Below are positions 10,101 through 16,091 of a stretch of DNA of 64,000 nucleotides, piece after piece; position 1 is the stretch's first letter, and each line of letters starts with the position of its first letter. Made by a program: the position numbers and the translations under genes. The DNA is taken from NCBI GenBank assembly GCA_023430975.1, contig JAEYYB010000124.1, forward strand, positions 39,448 through 103,447, read 5' to 3'. The DNA comes from Bacillota bacterium (lineage in GTDB: Bacteria; Bacillota; Clostridia; Acetivibrionales; DSM-2933). The notes under the pieces were generated by a model. It searched no databases. It worked only from the letters and a program-made list of their open reading frames with translations, and was not told the origin of the DNA.

Positions 10101-11158
10101 TTTTTAACCAGTATGTTGTCAAACTCTGCAGTTCCGCTGGCTGTGGCAGTCCCACCGACCCAATAACCGATAAGCCCTCTGCTTGTGGTATTGTCCTCTG
10201 CAAAATCCACAAACACATCGTCTATGAACAAAACCATCTTGTTATCTTTAACCGATATTTTAATGTTATACCACTTTTCTATGTCAGATGACACGGTAAA
10301 GCTTTTACTTTTTAACTTTGTCCTCTGGCCTGTTGCAATATTTATGGAAAATAATTCTGCAAGCTTGCTTGTTCTGTCAAGGCTCCATAAATACATGTTT
10401 GTTCCGTCATTTCTAAAAAGCAAACCTGCTGTTCCAACCTTTGGCTTAACCTTGCCTTCAAGGGTATAATCCCTGTAATCGAAGCTGTTTAACTTTTTGT
10501 TAATGTTATATTCAGAACTGTTTGCAGATGCGTAAACTGATACTCCAGGAAAATTCAGGCTTCCAAGCACCTTATTCCAGAAGTTGAAAGAATACGCATG
10601 AAATTGCTCCTGAAAAACTATATTTTTATCGACCCTGTATATATCCCACATAGCATTACTGCCATTGGGTCTTGAAACAACAAATTCACCAGTTACGGGG
10701 TTAGTTGCCAATACAGCACCTGTTCCAGAATTAGGACCAACCCACTCAATCCAACATGTACCTTGCATCCCTGCAGATGTTATTTTCCATTTGGAACCCT
10801 CCAAATTGGAAGATGTAGCCTCAGGAAGGAGCTTTACAGCAAAAGTTGATGAATCTCCTACAAGAATCCTTCCGTTATACTTTATACTTACTGTACCATC
10901 TCCATTGGATACTATTTGAAATACACCTTTTTCTGTAATATGAGCATCATAATTATTTCCGCCATACCAAAGTGTCAACTTCTCATTATCTTTTGAAGCA
11001 GACATCCAGCAATCTTGTCTTCCGTTGCTTCTGGCAGCATGGTTGGCAAAGGAATAGCTTCCATCTCCATAACTTGCTTCAGTAGCAAATGAATTTACTG
11101 TAAATACATAAGAAATTGAAAGAAATAAAAGTACAAAGATCAATAATAGCTTTCTCAT
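1139..11158 (-). CDS. Giant secreted multimodular protein (3339 aa) ending in CBM32-like and CBM3-like modules
   Basis: A signal peptide (MRKLLLIFVLLFLSISYVFT, ~residues 1-25) shows secretion. Modules recognised by eye: a beta-trefoil-like region (~31-178), a concanavalin/LamG-like domain (~180-355), a jelly-roll-like domain (~395-505), then about 1000 residues of repetitive beta-strand sequence I cannot assign. A Ser/Thr linker follows, then two IPT/TIG domains (~2154-2255 and 2361-2450), three related ~95-residue repeats (2538-2829), a PA14 domain (2830-2969), a fibronectin III domain (2970-3056), an F5/8 type C domain (3057-3190) and a CBM3-like module (3191-3339). No dockerin, cohesin, SLH or sortase signal is seen. 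The start codon overlaps the stop of the upstream gene as ATGA, with GAGGTG as ribosome site. Likely a cell-surface or substrate-bound polysaccharide-binding protein; no catalytic domain is evident. Confidence 0.8.
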   Translation of the reverse strand: MRKLLLIFVLLFLSISYVFTVNSFATEASYGDGSYSFANHAARSNGRQDCWMSASKDNEKLTLWYGGNNYDAHITEKGVFQIVSNGDGTVSIKYNGRILVGDSSTFAVKLLPEATSSNLEGSKWKITSAGMQGTCWIEWVGPNSGTGAVLATNPVTGEFVVSRPNGSNAMWDIYRVDKNIVFQEQFHAYSFNFWNKVLGSLNFPGVSVYASANSSEYNINKKLNSFDYRDYTLEGKVKPKVGTAGLLFRNDGTNMYLWSLDRTSKLAELFSINIATGQRTKLKSKSFTVSSDIEKWYNIKISVKDNKMVLFIDDVFVDFAEDNTTSRGLIGYWVGGTATASGTAEFDNILVKKETQQMWYKSKDSVHNKFKDADGKVITITDDTDINTLDIPSLGTSNFWEPFVGNFNIPGGTRVERFLFTTSIDVPENVSNVVISGDGTSTITIDDRLALYVNGRRVAYGLASNVQSIIIEKKYLMPGSKNDILLVLSDTDAGEIKLSRLKVTTNVDSSYISKNIIEYNGFKIQYDESNPINSKIIKYPSNIMIDGIQMNAADTPVFDESGRIKQAYFNAILTGPVYKYNGWHKCQKIFSTKPESSININLIRGYGGSSYAVFNDVIFEQAKFDIFDMGENISSVQAIVNQDESLSIRSDAIFEIFGEQEDCSLSINIKDNYIYVGASSRFLLDGYLSASKKMVGYDQISDISLSGGFNYDIFRKKVTDDYDISINTYDGAKVRLTIPKFGELSFSELTMNAEYITARNLGFTFADDCIFEGLKTSQDQKCTVEFKSLTINKEASSLKDLIKACELKVTLKQDVEVFGGLNIKAVNSKTGKQTVFTGEVKEGNFSFMFDGTLELPDDAKTQIETKFWVDTDGNFMVDAKGELENGLNIKGINLTATPGSSKVGFRFQSAVYKDNILESPRKCAFEFENVGTTLNIPGAGNVIFTIKEFALTDNGIEDIKGGIGGSVSLFNDNMIIDAANDGITLAYNSSDGWTVKAADVMVKFPNVGDNGMACKASFDMNSITGLGTIKCNVPSLTLFKEFVSITDLEVDVYKAPDTGKYTMTISAGKLICNVKKVLPLENDTTIGAENVTLTVADLSNPSVSLNLDKLEYNRRIEFNMGLKVVAEGIAFYFNDKKVEVVKPTFTLPKDIPGIKFYKAADMKEEVTDPVVQVDYIRAIFGSSWGFEVGGAKLPGACVYNLFNMNICKITLLDLYAGYNSNKFNISVKSASVTVASGYSAELTDVKITNDDVSIGGGSITIPEINIGGIGINNLMATFGTETIGDKDYSIFGGACSITIPGLGAIGGSLKVQNYSDNFFGLIKEASFELTLAQAVPLGTTGLSLKMVRGSLTRGELPANFPGDFRFMFGEGPKLKIVSMGLGLVDTTSGGAVLKAGADVWVELNNWGFALDANATIFEGFVQAKAGVAYANNIFAARAQVRVLCIEGRVVFYVYPFEGKTTMSGEGTVAVKLEKGKILNKKIWRWRIRIPGSDIWYDGISAQFGRFTNGKVGFQVGVRFPVLGKMSAFVGDGGLKFFTNYSIYVPKVGGTTQTASAANASQSNLTTSTASSISAINLSTKSLLESGITPAVKSPISATGVALVTATGTSSTSPVFTDLNDSNGKKIGTRIEFNNQDTLEKIVLSASCDKSVPNITISLNGMNIPLTHAAISTDTQEVNEVIEVNDELVDTGKIGVSTLLGIDLPLLGTADQGKGNWVIEVRCEEDVDLAFITKLSDPELVINSASFDGGNNKLTVTGQVKQYTAGEQNVTLIMKNAPKTDGDNVMPGERIVATSKNLQDMDGIKSITIGGDGKFTVVIDTTIMRSGTYNLLAELDRKVVLSKDGDLFETEGGSEDFTSGEEYKENGTIKKFEIINNTMNKVPKPDVFVTCYGTEPTYMYNLDVNFKSTTESADGYMIFADCYVGGVYKGTRKINIGNMTKARIGQFTEYLSVTDGEASYKPTMLSVYIVPYKYIDKSKGFIYDFGGNLGFETISNNITLGPESDKVDVWLERSTSNTLASVTSGMASPVEIPVEGSTKGKIIINTLDNTLDKSKILVQVKSVTKSNVDLGSKSLLGDAISVKLGDDSVDAVDYITPTAAGAYNFNLSLFANVDAAQAKAMADANTPLSVTLSVYNSSNPSNYKEITIPFKFTLPTLSLKSINQDTFSSMTGGVLDVYGTQLLKGCIVKLVDSANVEQTLEIIPEESGIGRIAVKIPQGIAVGEYTLKVIGPVLATGTTNTQIWSEKIKIIKSDFEWVKVRDTGKIEKGTTGKFYARLDSKTGFKGTAGIKAKSSSEGFIVQLNKNQVAMGENIEAVITVPSTAADNSYNIEFEACSLVDNAYASAYSYVGSFVVTVTSSEIATDISSVSNKRVSPGDVFDIYGEGFTSQTSVEITTPSGSVKTLNIVSRTENKLTVSVPYGSLSGDLRTRNGSIYSPTSVPFTVVPPEIVPNFETAPISVILVPGETTYIDVNNNGKPVLTSSQAYLVTSADSQGKVKITVPASTKPGEYYAYARVMYPNTTIEKKIVVYVVDDGNAAEDLSRQVILSGRNLYIKVKGANVSSIQNTKLEVNGNSITRTPVKVGDEWTIDVGMVNGGTIVKYQFNYVINGASFTTPIYEYKVEYQNPENTDNLYKVKLFEMDNNDVLLKVNVISPFNPDTMSITYKKGNEAEVKVPMVKNGDNWEVNLGKLVEDSKLIYSLSYGSGVDTVTSVKKELSYKTKNPANSQLEYSFTRDSATGRVKLNLTGLKVDNKDIIPTTVKVTLNDVAGGTSKTYDMVKNGNVYQADIGDINNATRFNIKYEYTYEGERYKAVYKSVKYNESTYPDSNNGFVSEYFDSKYFSESRLTTVDPVVDFDFKNKAPAGGLVSNSTYSMRWSGKLQARYGEEHTFYLTVPNGKATLWVDGKLIADGKGSLNGKCTLAAGKPTDIVVEYATDGSGAIKLEWQSANQTREVVPQSRVIAVASSKPCANDFAPFATQVAYDMIAIGWNTPNVTGVSYYEVYEGTSLISTLWGVKSFTRTGLATDTDYTYRIKAYNSSKILLAESTSLVVRTERAPMDLALNKSTTASSTLDAANAAKFAVDGDSCTNWTSNSGDNQWIRVDLGREYEIVKVRLNWREDSHAKYYKIQVSNDDTAWMDVYSTITGDGGIDEIRLSSVKARYVRMKASLSGISSNSYSLMDFNVYGYAYSPIKTLFYNQIIDAQNNNITPTFKIINTGTENVDLNTLKLRYYYTVDKDVPQVFECDWTPISPNVTGKFVKMNSPKNNADYYLEVGFQTTTPMLKPGENVEVKARFHRGEWTAYTQTNDYSFDRISKEYVDNSKITVYQSGNIIQGMEP

Positions 11159-12885
11159 TTTATTTGCACCTCATTTCTAATTGGATGGTCTTTGAAGTAC
11201 TGACCACGGTTCCATTTTATTGTTACTCCATCGGTTGTTTCAAACTTGTACGAACCATTTTGAAGAGATATTACAGCATACTCAACCTCCGGATACCCTA
11301 AAGCATCACATTTTATTGACTCCACCAATGGTACTGACGCAATGTTTTTATCAACTGTATTTAACCCCTCATAAAGGGTAAGCCAATGAAGAATCCACTG
11401 CTTGTAAGCACCTGGATTGTAATACTCTGTTCCCTCTTTCTTTAATTCATTTATTTCCGGAATAACATCCATCATTCTGAATCCATACCCATCTTGCCCC
11501 TGGGATTTTCTCATCAATTCATCGAATGCTTTTATATCTAGATTATTTAAATAGTTTGCAAGATATTTTTTCTCATTTTCTTCAATTTCAGAAGGATTGT
11601 TTCCAGCCTCCAAAGAAGCCTTTTCCAACTGTATATTTAATAGTTGATTATTTTTTGTAAAACTATAGGTTACTATATATTTATTAGTGGTACTATTTAG
11701 AGCATATTCTACATTCACAAGTCCTAGAGATTCTGGTGTAATTGTATAAGTTCCATAGGATCTCTGAAACCTGTATAGCCTGTAACGAGATGGATTGGAA
11801 TTTGAGGATGTGATTTCAAACATTGAATCAAAGATGTTTTTTTCATTAATTAGGACTGTTGTATAAGCTAATGTGTCATAGTTTATTCTATCAATATTAT
11901 CTGCAGGTTTTGTGCAATGCTCATTGAATTTTTTAGCATTTTCATTCATAGTTACCGAAAGCAGTGCCCTTTTTTTAGCAAAATTTATATAGTCTTTTGA
12001 CCAATTCAATGAATTATAAGAACCTGATACGCCAAAAACACCTTTGATAAAGTGATTTAAGTTGGATGTAAAATAGTTTCTCCAATCAAGTGCGCTTCTT
12101 AAATTGATAGCATAGCAGCTTTTTTGCAAAATCCAGTCTGTACCCGATTGATTATCGTATAAACTGGCCAGCTCAACATCATTATTTGGAGTATCAGTAT
12201 ATATCTTGTCTCCGTTACTATGGGAAGCTACATATAATACTCCTCCTGAGGCTCTATTGTATTGTTCATCTCCCACTAAAGAAGTTATGGAGCCTCCTCC
12301 AAAAACCTTTCGGAATGAAAGCATTTCCTTATCATTTATAAACTCTTTAATAGCTGTATAAGATATAGTGCTGTTTGCTGTTTCCATAGCATCAATCATA
12401 TAACTGATCTCTTGTACTTTAAATATAGGCTCTACACCATCTTTAAAAGGTTTTACTTTTATGACCACCGTGTTTGATCTAGTAGGAATTGAGTATCTAT
12501 CATCTAATACCCCCCCAATAGTTTCAATATTATGCTGATCTATTAGCGACCCCTGATCATAAAAATCCAGCTTGATTTTTTCCATTAAAAATGAACTAAC
12601 TCGAACTCCTCTAATAAGTAAGTTTGTGCTCCCCTCGACATACACCTCATATTTTTCTACGTCTTTAGTTGATTGAGTAAGCTTAAAGTTTGGAATTGGC
12701 GGTGATGCTTTTGCAACAAGTTTGATTTCATATGTTTTGACTTTACCATCGCCAACTATTGCATTAACAGGATCTTTTATTTTACCATCATTCAAAGATA
12801 CTGTTTTTGTTTCAGCAAATGCAGTAGCCCCTATAAGCAACGCAAAAATTGCTCCAAGTAATGAGACCCTTAAAAAAATCTTCAT
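11155..12885 (-). CDS. Secreted protein of unknown function (576 aa), coupled to the giant CBM protein
   Basis: A clear signal peptide (MKIFLRVSLLGAIFALLIGATAFA) marks an exported protein. The rest has no domain I recognise: an N-terminal beta-rich half (~30-190) and a mixed C-terminal half ending in short aromatic beta-strands. The stop codon overlaps the start of the giant gene by 4 bp (ATGA), so the two products are probably made together and may act together, for example as a secretion or surface partner; this is inference. The start at 12885 follows a GGGGGAAAAC ribosome site. Transcription probably starts near 13079 from a promoter carrying the tandem GTGACAAAGTG-type motif. Confidence 0.8.
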   Translation of the reverse strand: MKIFLRVSLLGAIFALLIGATAFAETKTVSLNDGKIKDPVNAIVGDGKVKTYEIKLVAKASPPIPNFKLTQSTKDVEKYEVYVEGSTNLLIRGVRVSSFLMEKIKLDFYDQGSLIDQHNIETIGGVLDDRYSIPTRSNTVVIKVKPFKDGVEPIFKVQEISYMIDAMETANSTISYTAIKEFINDKEMLSFRKVFGGGSITSLVGDEQYNRASGGVLYVASHSNGDKIYTDTPNNDVELASLYDNQSGTDWILQKSCYAINLRSALDWRNYFTSNLNHFIKGVFGVSGSYNSLNWSKDYINFAKKRALLSVTMNENAKKFNEHCTKPADNIDRINYDTLAYTTVLINEKNIFDSMFEITSSNSNPSRYRLYRFQRSYGTYTITPESLGLVNVEYALNSTTNKYIVTYSFTKNNQLLNIQLEKASLEAGNNPSEIEENEKKYLANYLNNLDIKAFDELMRKSQGQDGYGFRMMDVIPEINELKKEGTEYYNPGAYKQWILHWLTLYEGLNTVDKNIASVPLVESIKCDALGYPEVEYAVISLQNGSYKFETTDGVTIKWNRGQYFKDHPIRNEVQIK

Positions 12886-13085
12886 TCTTTGTTTTCCCCC
12901 TTTTTAAAGTGATATGATAATAGATTGGAAATTAAACCACAGTATTTTTTCTTCACATCCCCCCTCATTTTAAATGCTGCACATTACTCAAAATCATTTG
13001 CACACTATCAAATTACTACTCAACCACCCCCTGTTTTGTCTCCCCAAAACAGCAGTGCAACAATATTTCTAAAAACGTCATGTTA

Positions 13086-13139
13086 ATTATACATTACATT
13101 TGTAAATCATTTTGTCATCACTTTATAGCACTTTGTCAT
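13086..13139 (-). promoter_or_regulatory. Promoter with tandem operator (ATGACAAAGTG / ATGACAAAATG) for the 576-aa/giant-protein operon
   Basis: Minus-strand TATAAT lies at 13086-13091. Upstream are two direct repeats, ATGACAAAATG (13108-13118) and ATGACAAAGTGC (13128-13139), exactly 21 bp apart. The proximal repeat, counted as the 12-bp unit, ends 15 bp before the -10 and takes the place of a consensus -35. The same geometry occurs at 15099-15152. Confidence 0.65.
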
Positions 13140-13200
13140 ATTTTAAAACCTAATAATAAATCCCCTCATAGTTCCATGTCAGCAGCATGAGGCCAGACAT

Positions 13201-13240
13201 AAAAAAGTCCTCAATGGATATCAACCCAATGAGGACTTCT
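13201..13240 (-). terminator. Terminator of the dockerin/serpin-like gene
   Basis: Minus-strand AAGTCCTCA and TGAGGACTT form a 9-bp stem followed by six U, 45 bp after the stop codon at 13285. Confidence 0.85.
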
Positions 13241-13284
13241 CTTTATTTTTATAAATATTATTCAATAGGGGTTTTACCTACTTC

Positions 13285-14952
13285 TTAATAAGCTGTCAAA
13301 AGCTCGGTGTTGTCAATCCACATCATAAGGTATGGATTTTGTGCATCCTTCTCCTTCATGATAAGCATGAAGGGGCTGTCAAACACAAGGTTTTTAGGAT
13401 TATATACCACTATAGGAGCCACTATATAAGCCTCCGATGCCAACGCAGCACCTGTCTCATCAAGCTTGAACTTTATGCTCTGGTAGGCCGTACTTATAAA
13501 ACGACCACTTGCACCTGGGTTTAAAATCGCCCTGCCTTCAAGCTGGGTATAATTATGGCCTATATTGAAGTTTAAAACTGGAATCATCAAAGAATCCCTT
13601 GGATCCATATTAGAAGCTGCTGACGTTGTTACACGATCCATTACAGATGTGTAGGTCTTATATAAAGTCTCTTCTTTAGGCACCTTTGCAAGTATTATCT
13701 CATCCTTTTCCGATTGCCCTAAAAGCTTGATTATAAAATCATCGTTATTTTTAAAACTATACAGCTTTATTTGTTTTTTCAGATCATCAAATTTCTTGGA
13801 AAAAGAGTTTATTCCGAATGCCTTTACATTTCCTCCATTAAATTTAAGCGGATCTTTCATAACATCAAAAGCTTTTGCAAAACTCAGTGTCTTATATAAA
13901 TAAGCATATGCAATCATATCGCTAGGTGCCAGTTTTAAATCCAAACTTGGAGGTTCAGGAAATCTTTCTTCAAGCTCTTTATTTATAGCATCAACAGTAT
14001 TCTGACCATAGCCGGCTTTGGTAAGATAGCTATCTGGTGACAGTGAATTAACCATGGAAAATCCCCCATTTAATATGTCAACCGGTACCGGGTCACCGCT
14101 TAAAGAAAGCTTATCTCCAACCAGACCACTTAATCCGTCCCAAGCCATCTGGAATGTAGGACAAAATATAATATTCTTACCTGCTGTTATCTTCTCTTCT
14201 GAGTTGAAGCTTATCGTAGTGGCTTTAAGGTTACTTGAATCAACCAATGGTGCCGATGTAGCTGATGCGGGAACTGACGCTACAGTTGTCACATATGGTG
14301 TCGGGGTATTTGTTGGCGTATTTGTTGGTGTGTTTGTTGGTGTGTTTGTTGGTGTGTTTGTTGGTGATGGAATCCATGACGGCTCTATAAATTCTCCACC
14401 GTCAATTGCTGGCATTCCATAGTCTCCTGATGACTTGTTGAAATTCTTAGCCACTATTATAACATCTGTCATATTTACTGTTTTATCGGAATTGATATCT
14501 GCAGCGTCATTAAATTGGATATCGTTTAAAGTAGAGTTAAATGCTTTTGCCATCATCACAATATCATTCATATTTATTGTATCATCGCCATTTACATCAC
14601 CTGCATACAGAATCAATGGGGCATCTGCTGTTCCAACGGTTGCGTTGCTTCTTATTTCCAAACCTTTTACATACCTTGCCAGATATCCTTTTTTTGATAT
14701 TTTGATTGTTTTTGTAAATACTGGCGAATCATTATTGAGCTTATAATATCCATTTGCATTAGTGTAAACTGCAAGCCTATTCTCTATGTCAACCTTAAAA
14801 CCTTCTCTTGAACCATCCTGATCGGCTGCCACATATCCATCAATCGCAGGTACTATTTGTACTGCATGATTAATTGCAGTTACACCGGTTGAACACGCCA
14901 AGGCTACTGCCATACCAATAATAATTTTTTTAATATTAATACGCTTATTCAT
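13285..14952 (-). CDS. X-module/dockerin protein with a serpin-like C-terminal domain
   Basis: Signal peptide ~1-27. Residues ~36-115 match the X-module that precedes type II dockerins (AIDGYV...FKVDIENR...NGYYKL...KISKKGYLARYV). A dockerin follows at ~117-178 with two Ca-binding loops, DVNGDDTINMND and DINSDKTVNMTD. A six-fold PTNT linker (~197-220) leads to a ~315-residue domain. Its C-terminus resembles serpins: the hinge-like FKLDETGAALASEA is followed 28 residues from its Glu by FDSPFMLIM, the spacing expected between the serpin hinge Glu and the conserved PF strand. The N-terminal IIFCPTFQMAWDGL could be the NVFFSP-like serpin segment. Dockerin-bearing serpins are known in cellulosomes, where they may protect against proteases. 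The serpin reading is divergent and tentative. Start by GGAGGG seven bases before ATG. Confidence 0.75.
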   Translation of the reverse strand: MNKRINIKKIIIGMAVALACSTGVTAINHAVQIVPAIDGYVAADQDGSREGFKVDIENRLAVYTNANGYYKLNNDSPVFTKTIKISKKGYLARYVKGLEIRSNATVGTADAPLILYAGDVNGDDTINMNDIVMMAKAFNSTLNDIQFNDAADINSDKTVNMTDVIIVAKNFNKSSGDYGMPAIDGGEFIEPSWIPSPTNTPTNTPTNTPTNTPTNTPTPYVTTVASVPASATSAPLVDSSNLKATTISFNSEEKITAGKNIIFCPTFQMAWDGLSGLVGDKLSLSGDPVPVDILNGGFSMVNSLSPDSYLTKAGYGQNTVDAINKELEERFPEPPSLDLKLAPSDMIAYAYLYKTLSFAKAFDVMKDPLKFNGGNVKAFGINSFSKKFDDLKKQIKLYSFKNNDDFIIKLLGQSEKDEIILAKVPKEETLYKTYTSVMDRVTTSAASNMDPRDSLMIPVLNFNIGHNYTQLEGRAILNPGASGRFISTAYQSIKFKLDETGAALASEAYIVAPIVVYNPKNLVFDSPFMLIMKEKDAQNPYLMMWIDNTELLTAY

Positions 14953-15098
14953 TTAAATCCCTCCATCAATCAAAAATAATATAATATTAAATTGTGTTGG
15001 TATTATTCTATAATATTTCTCTATGCATGTCAATCTTGTTTTACTGGTTTTCGTAATTTATGATTGACACATTTTGTATTTTTAATTCTATTATCAAT

Positions 15099-15152
15099 AT
15101 TATAACTTAAATATATATAGCACTTTGTCACTTTTTTTCAGCACTTTGTCAC
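15099..15152 (-). promoter_or_regulatory. Promoter with tandem GTGACAAAGTGC operator for the dockerin/serpin-like gene
   Basis: Minus-strand TATAAT at 15099-15104 is preceded by two identical 12-mers GTGACAAAGTGC (15120-15131 and 15141-15152) spaced 21 bp, the proximal one ending 15 bp from the -10. No consensus -35 is present, the layout of an activator-dependent promoter. It matches the promoter at 13086-13139. Confidence 0.7.
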
Positions 15153-15180
15153 TTTTTTATCGTTATATCAAAAAAACATA

Positions 15181-15230
15181 TGACAATTGTCAAATTTGAA
15201 ATTAACATTAACATGACTTTTTGATATACT
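15181..15230 (+). promoter_or_regulatory. Response regulator promoter with palindromic operator
   Basis: TTAACA (15202-15207) and TATACT (15225-15230) are 17 bp apart. Nine bp upstream is the perfect palindrome TGACAATTGTCA (15181-15192), whose half-site TGACAA equals the core of the GTGACAAAGTG motif on the other side of this divergent region. Autoregulation is plausible. Confidence 0.6.
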
Positions 15231-15279
15231 AATATCATCTAAATTCGACATGTTTTTTATTAGATTTGGGAGATGAAAG

Positions 15280-15954
15280 GTGATAAAAAAAGGTATGATC
15301 AAGGTACTGGTTGCAGATGATGTTGCTATTCTTAGAAACAGCATAAAATTTATGTTAGAGGTAAATGAAGATATTGAAGTTGTTGGAACAGCTTCAAACG
15401 GAAGGGAAGCATTTGAAAAGTGTTCGGAGCTAATGCCCGACATAGTGCTTATGGATCTTAGGATGCCTGATGTGGATGGTGTTGAAGGCACAGAGCTTAT
15501 TAAGGAAAAGTATCCCCATATAAAAGTAATAATATTGACTACGTTTAAGGAGGAAGAAGATATTCAAGCTGCAATCGGAGGCGGAGCTGACGGTTACATA
15601 CTTAAGGATATAGAACCTGATGAGCTTGCAGCAGCTATCAAAAATGCCTATAAAGGGTTTTATACAGTTCATAAAGATGCTTTCGAATCCATAACAAGAA
15701 AAAGCAAAAAAAGCAAACAGGAAATCAAACCAGTTAAAGAGCTTGTTGACCGAGATGGCAACCCCCTTTTATCTGAGCAGGATATTCAAATTATCAAATA
15801 CCTGGTTTATGGCAAAAGCTATAAGGAGATTTCAAAAGTAATGTTTATATCCGAAGGCCACATCAGAAATCAGATATCCAAAATATTGAGAAAGCTGGAT
15901 CTTACAGATCGGATGCAGCTATCACTTTTTGCAGTAAAAAATGGAATCATATAA
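15280..15954 (+). CDS. NarL/LuxR-family response regulator
   Basis: Receiver domain ~7-125 has the acidic pair DD (13-14), phospho-acceptor Asp59 (IVLMDLRMPD), Thr in ILTTF and Lys in YILKD. The C-terminal LuxR-type helix-turn-helix (~165-224) contains LSEQDIQIIKYLVYGKSYKE and ISKILRKLDLTDR. It should bind DNA when phosphorylated by the neighbouring HisKA_3-type kinase. I chose the GTG at 15280 because GGGAG lies 8 bp upstream; the ATG at 15295 is an alternative. It sits divergently from the dockerin/serpin gene, and the shared tandem motifs at that promoter and at 13.1 kb make this regulator the first candidate to control both. The 137-bp gap to the kinase genes suggests one unit. Confidence 0.9.
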   Translation: MIKKGMIKVLVADDVAILRNSIKFMLEVNEDIEVVGTASNGREAFEKCSELMPDIVLMDLRMPDVDGVEGTELIKEKYPHIKVIILTTFKEEEDIQAAIGGGADGYILKDIEPDELAAAIKNAYKGFYTVHKDAFESITRKSKKSKQEIKPVKELVDRDGNPLLSEQDIQIIKYLVYGKSYKEISKVMFISEGHIRNQISKILRKLDLTDRMQLSLFAVKNGII

Positions 15955-16091
15955 ATATTACAAAATGCAATTTAAGTCATTACATTTGTCACTTGAAATG
16001 ATATAAAAAAAGACGTATAACTATAGTAAAAGCAATCATTAGTTTATTTTTACCACTTAGTCCAATTACAGCAATTACCATCTTTGATGAA

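Noticed and set aside
14054..14422. Plus-strand ORF with VGVFVGVF repeats
   Set aside because: The repeats are the complement of the PTNTPT linker of the dockerin/serpin protein.
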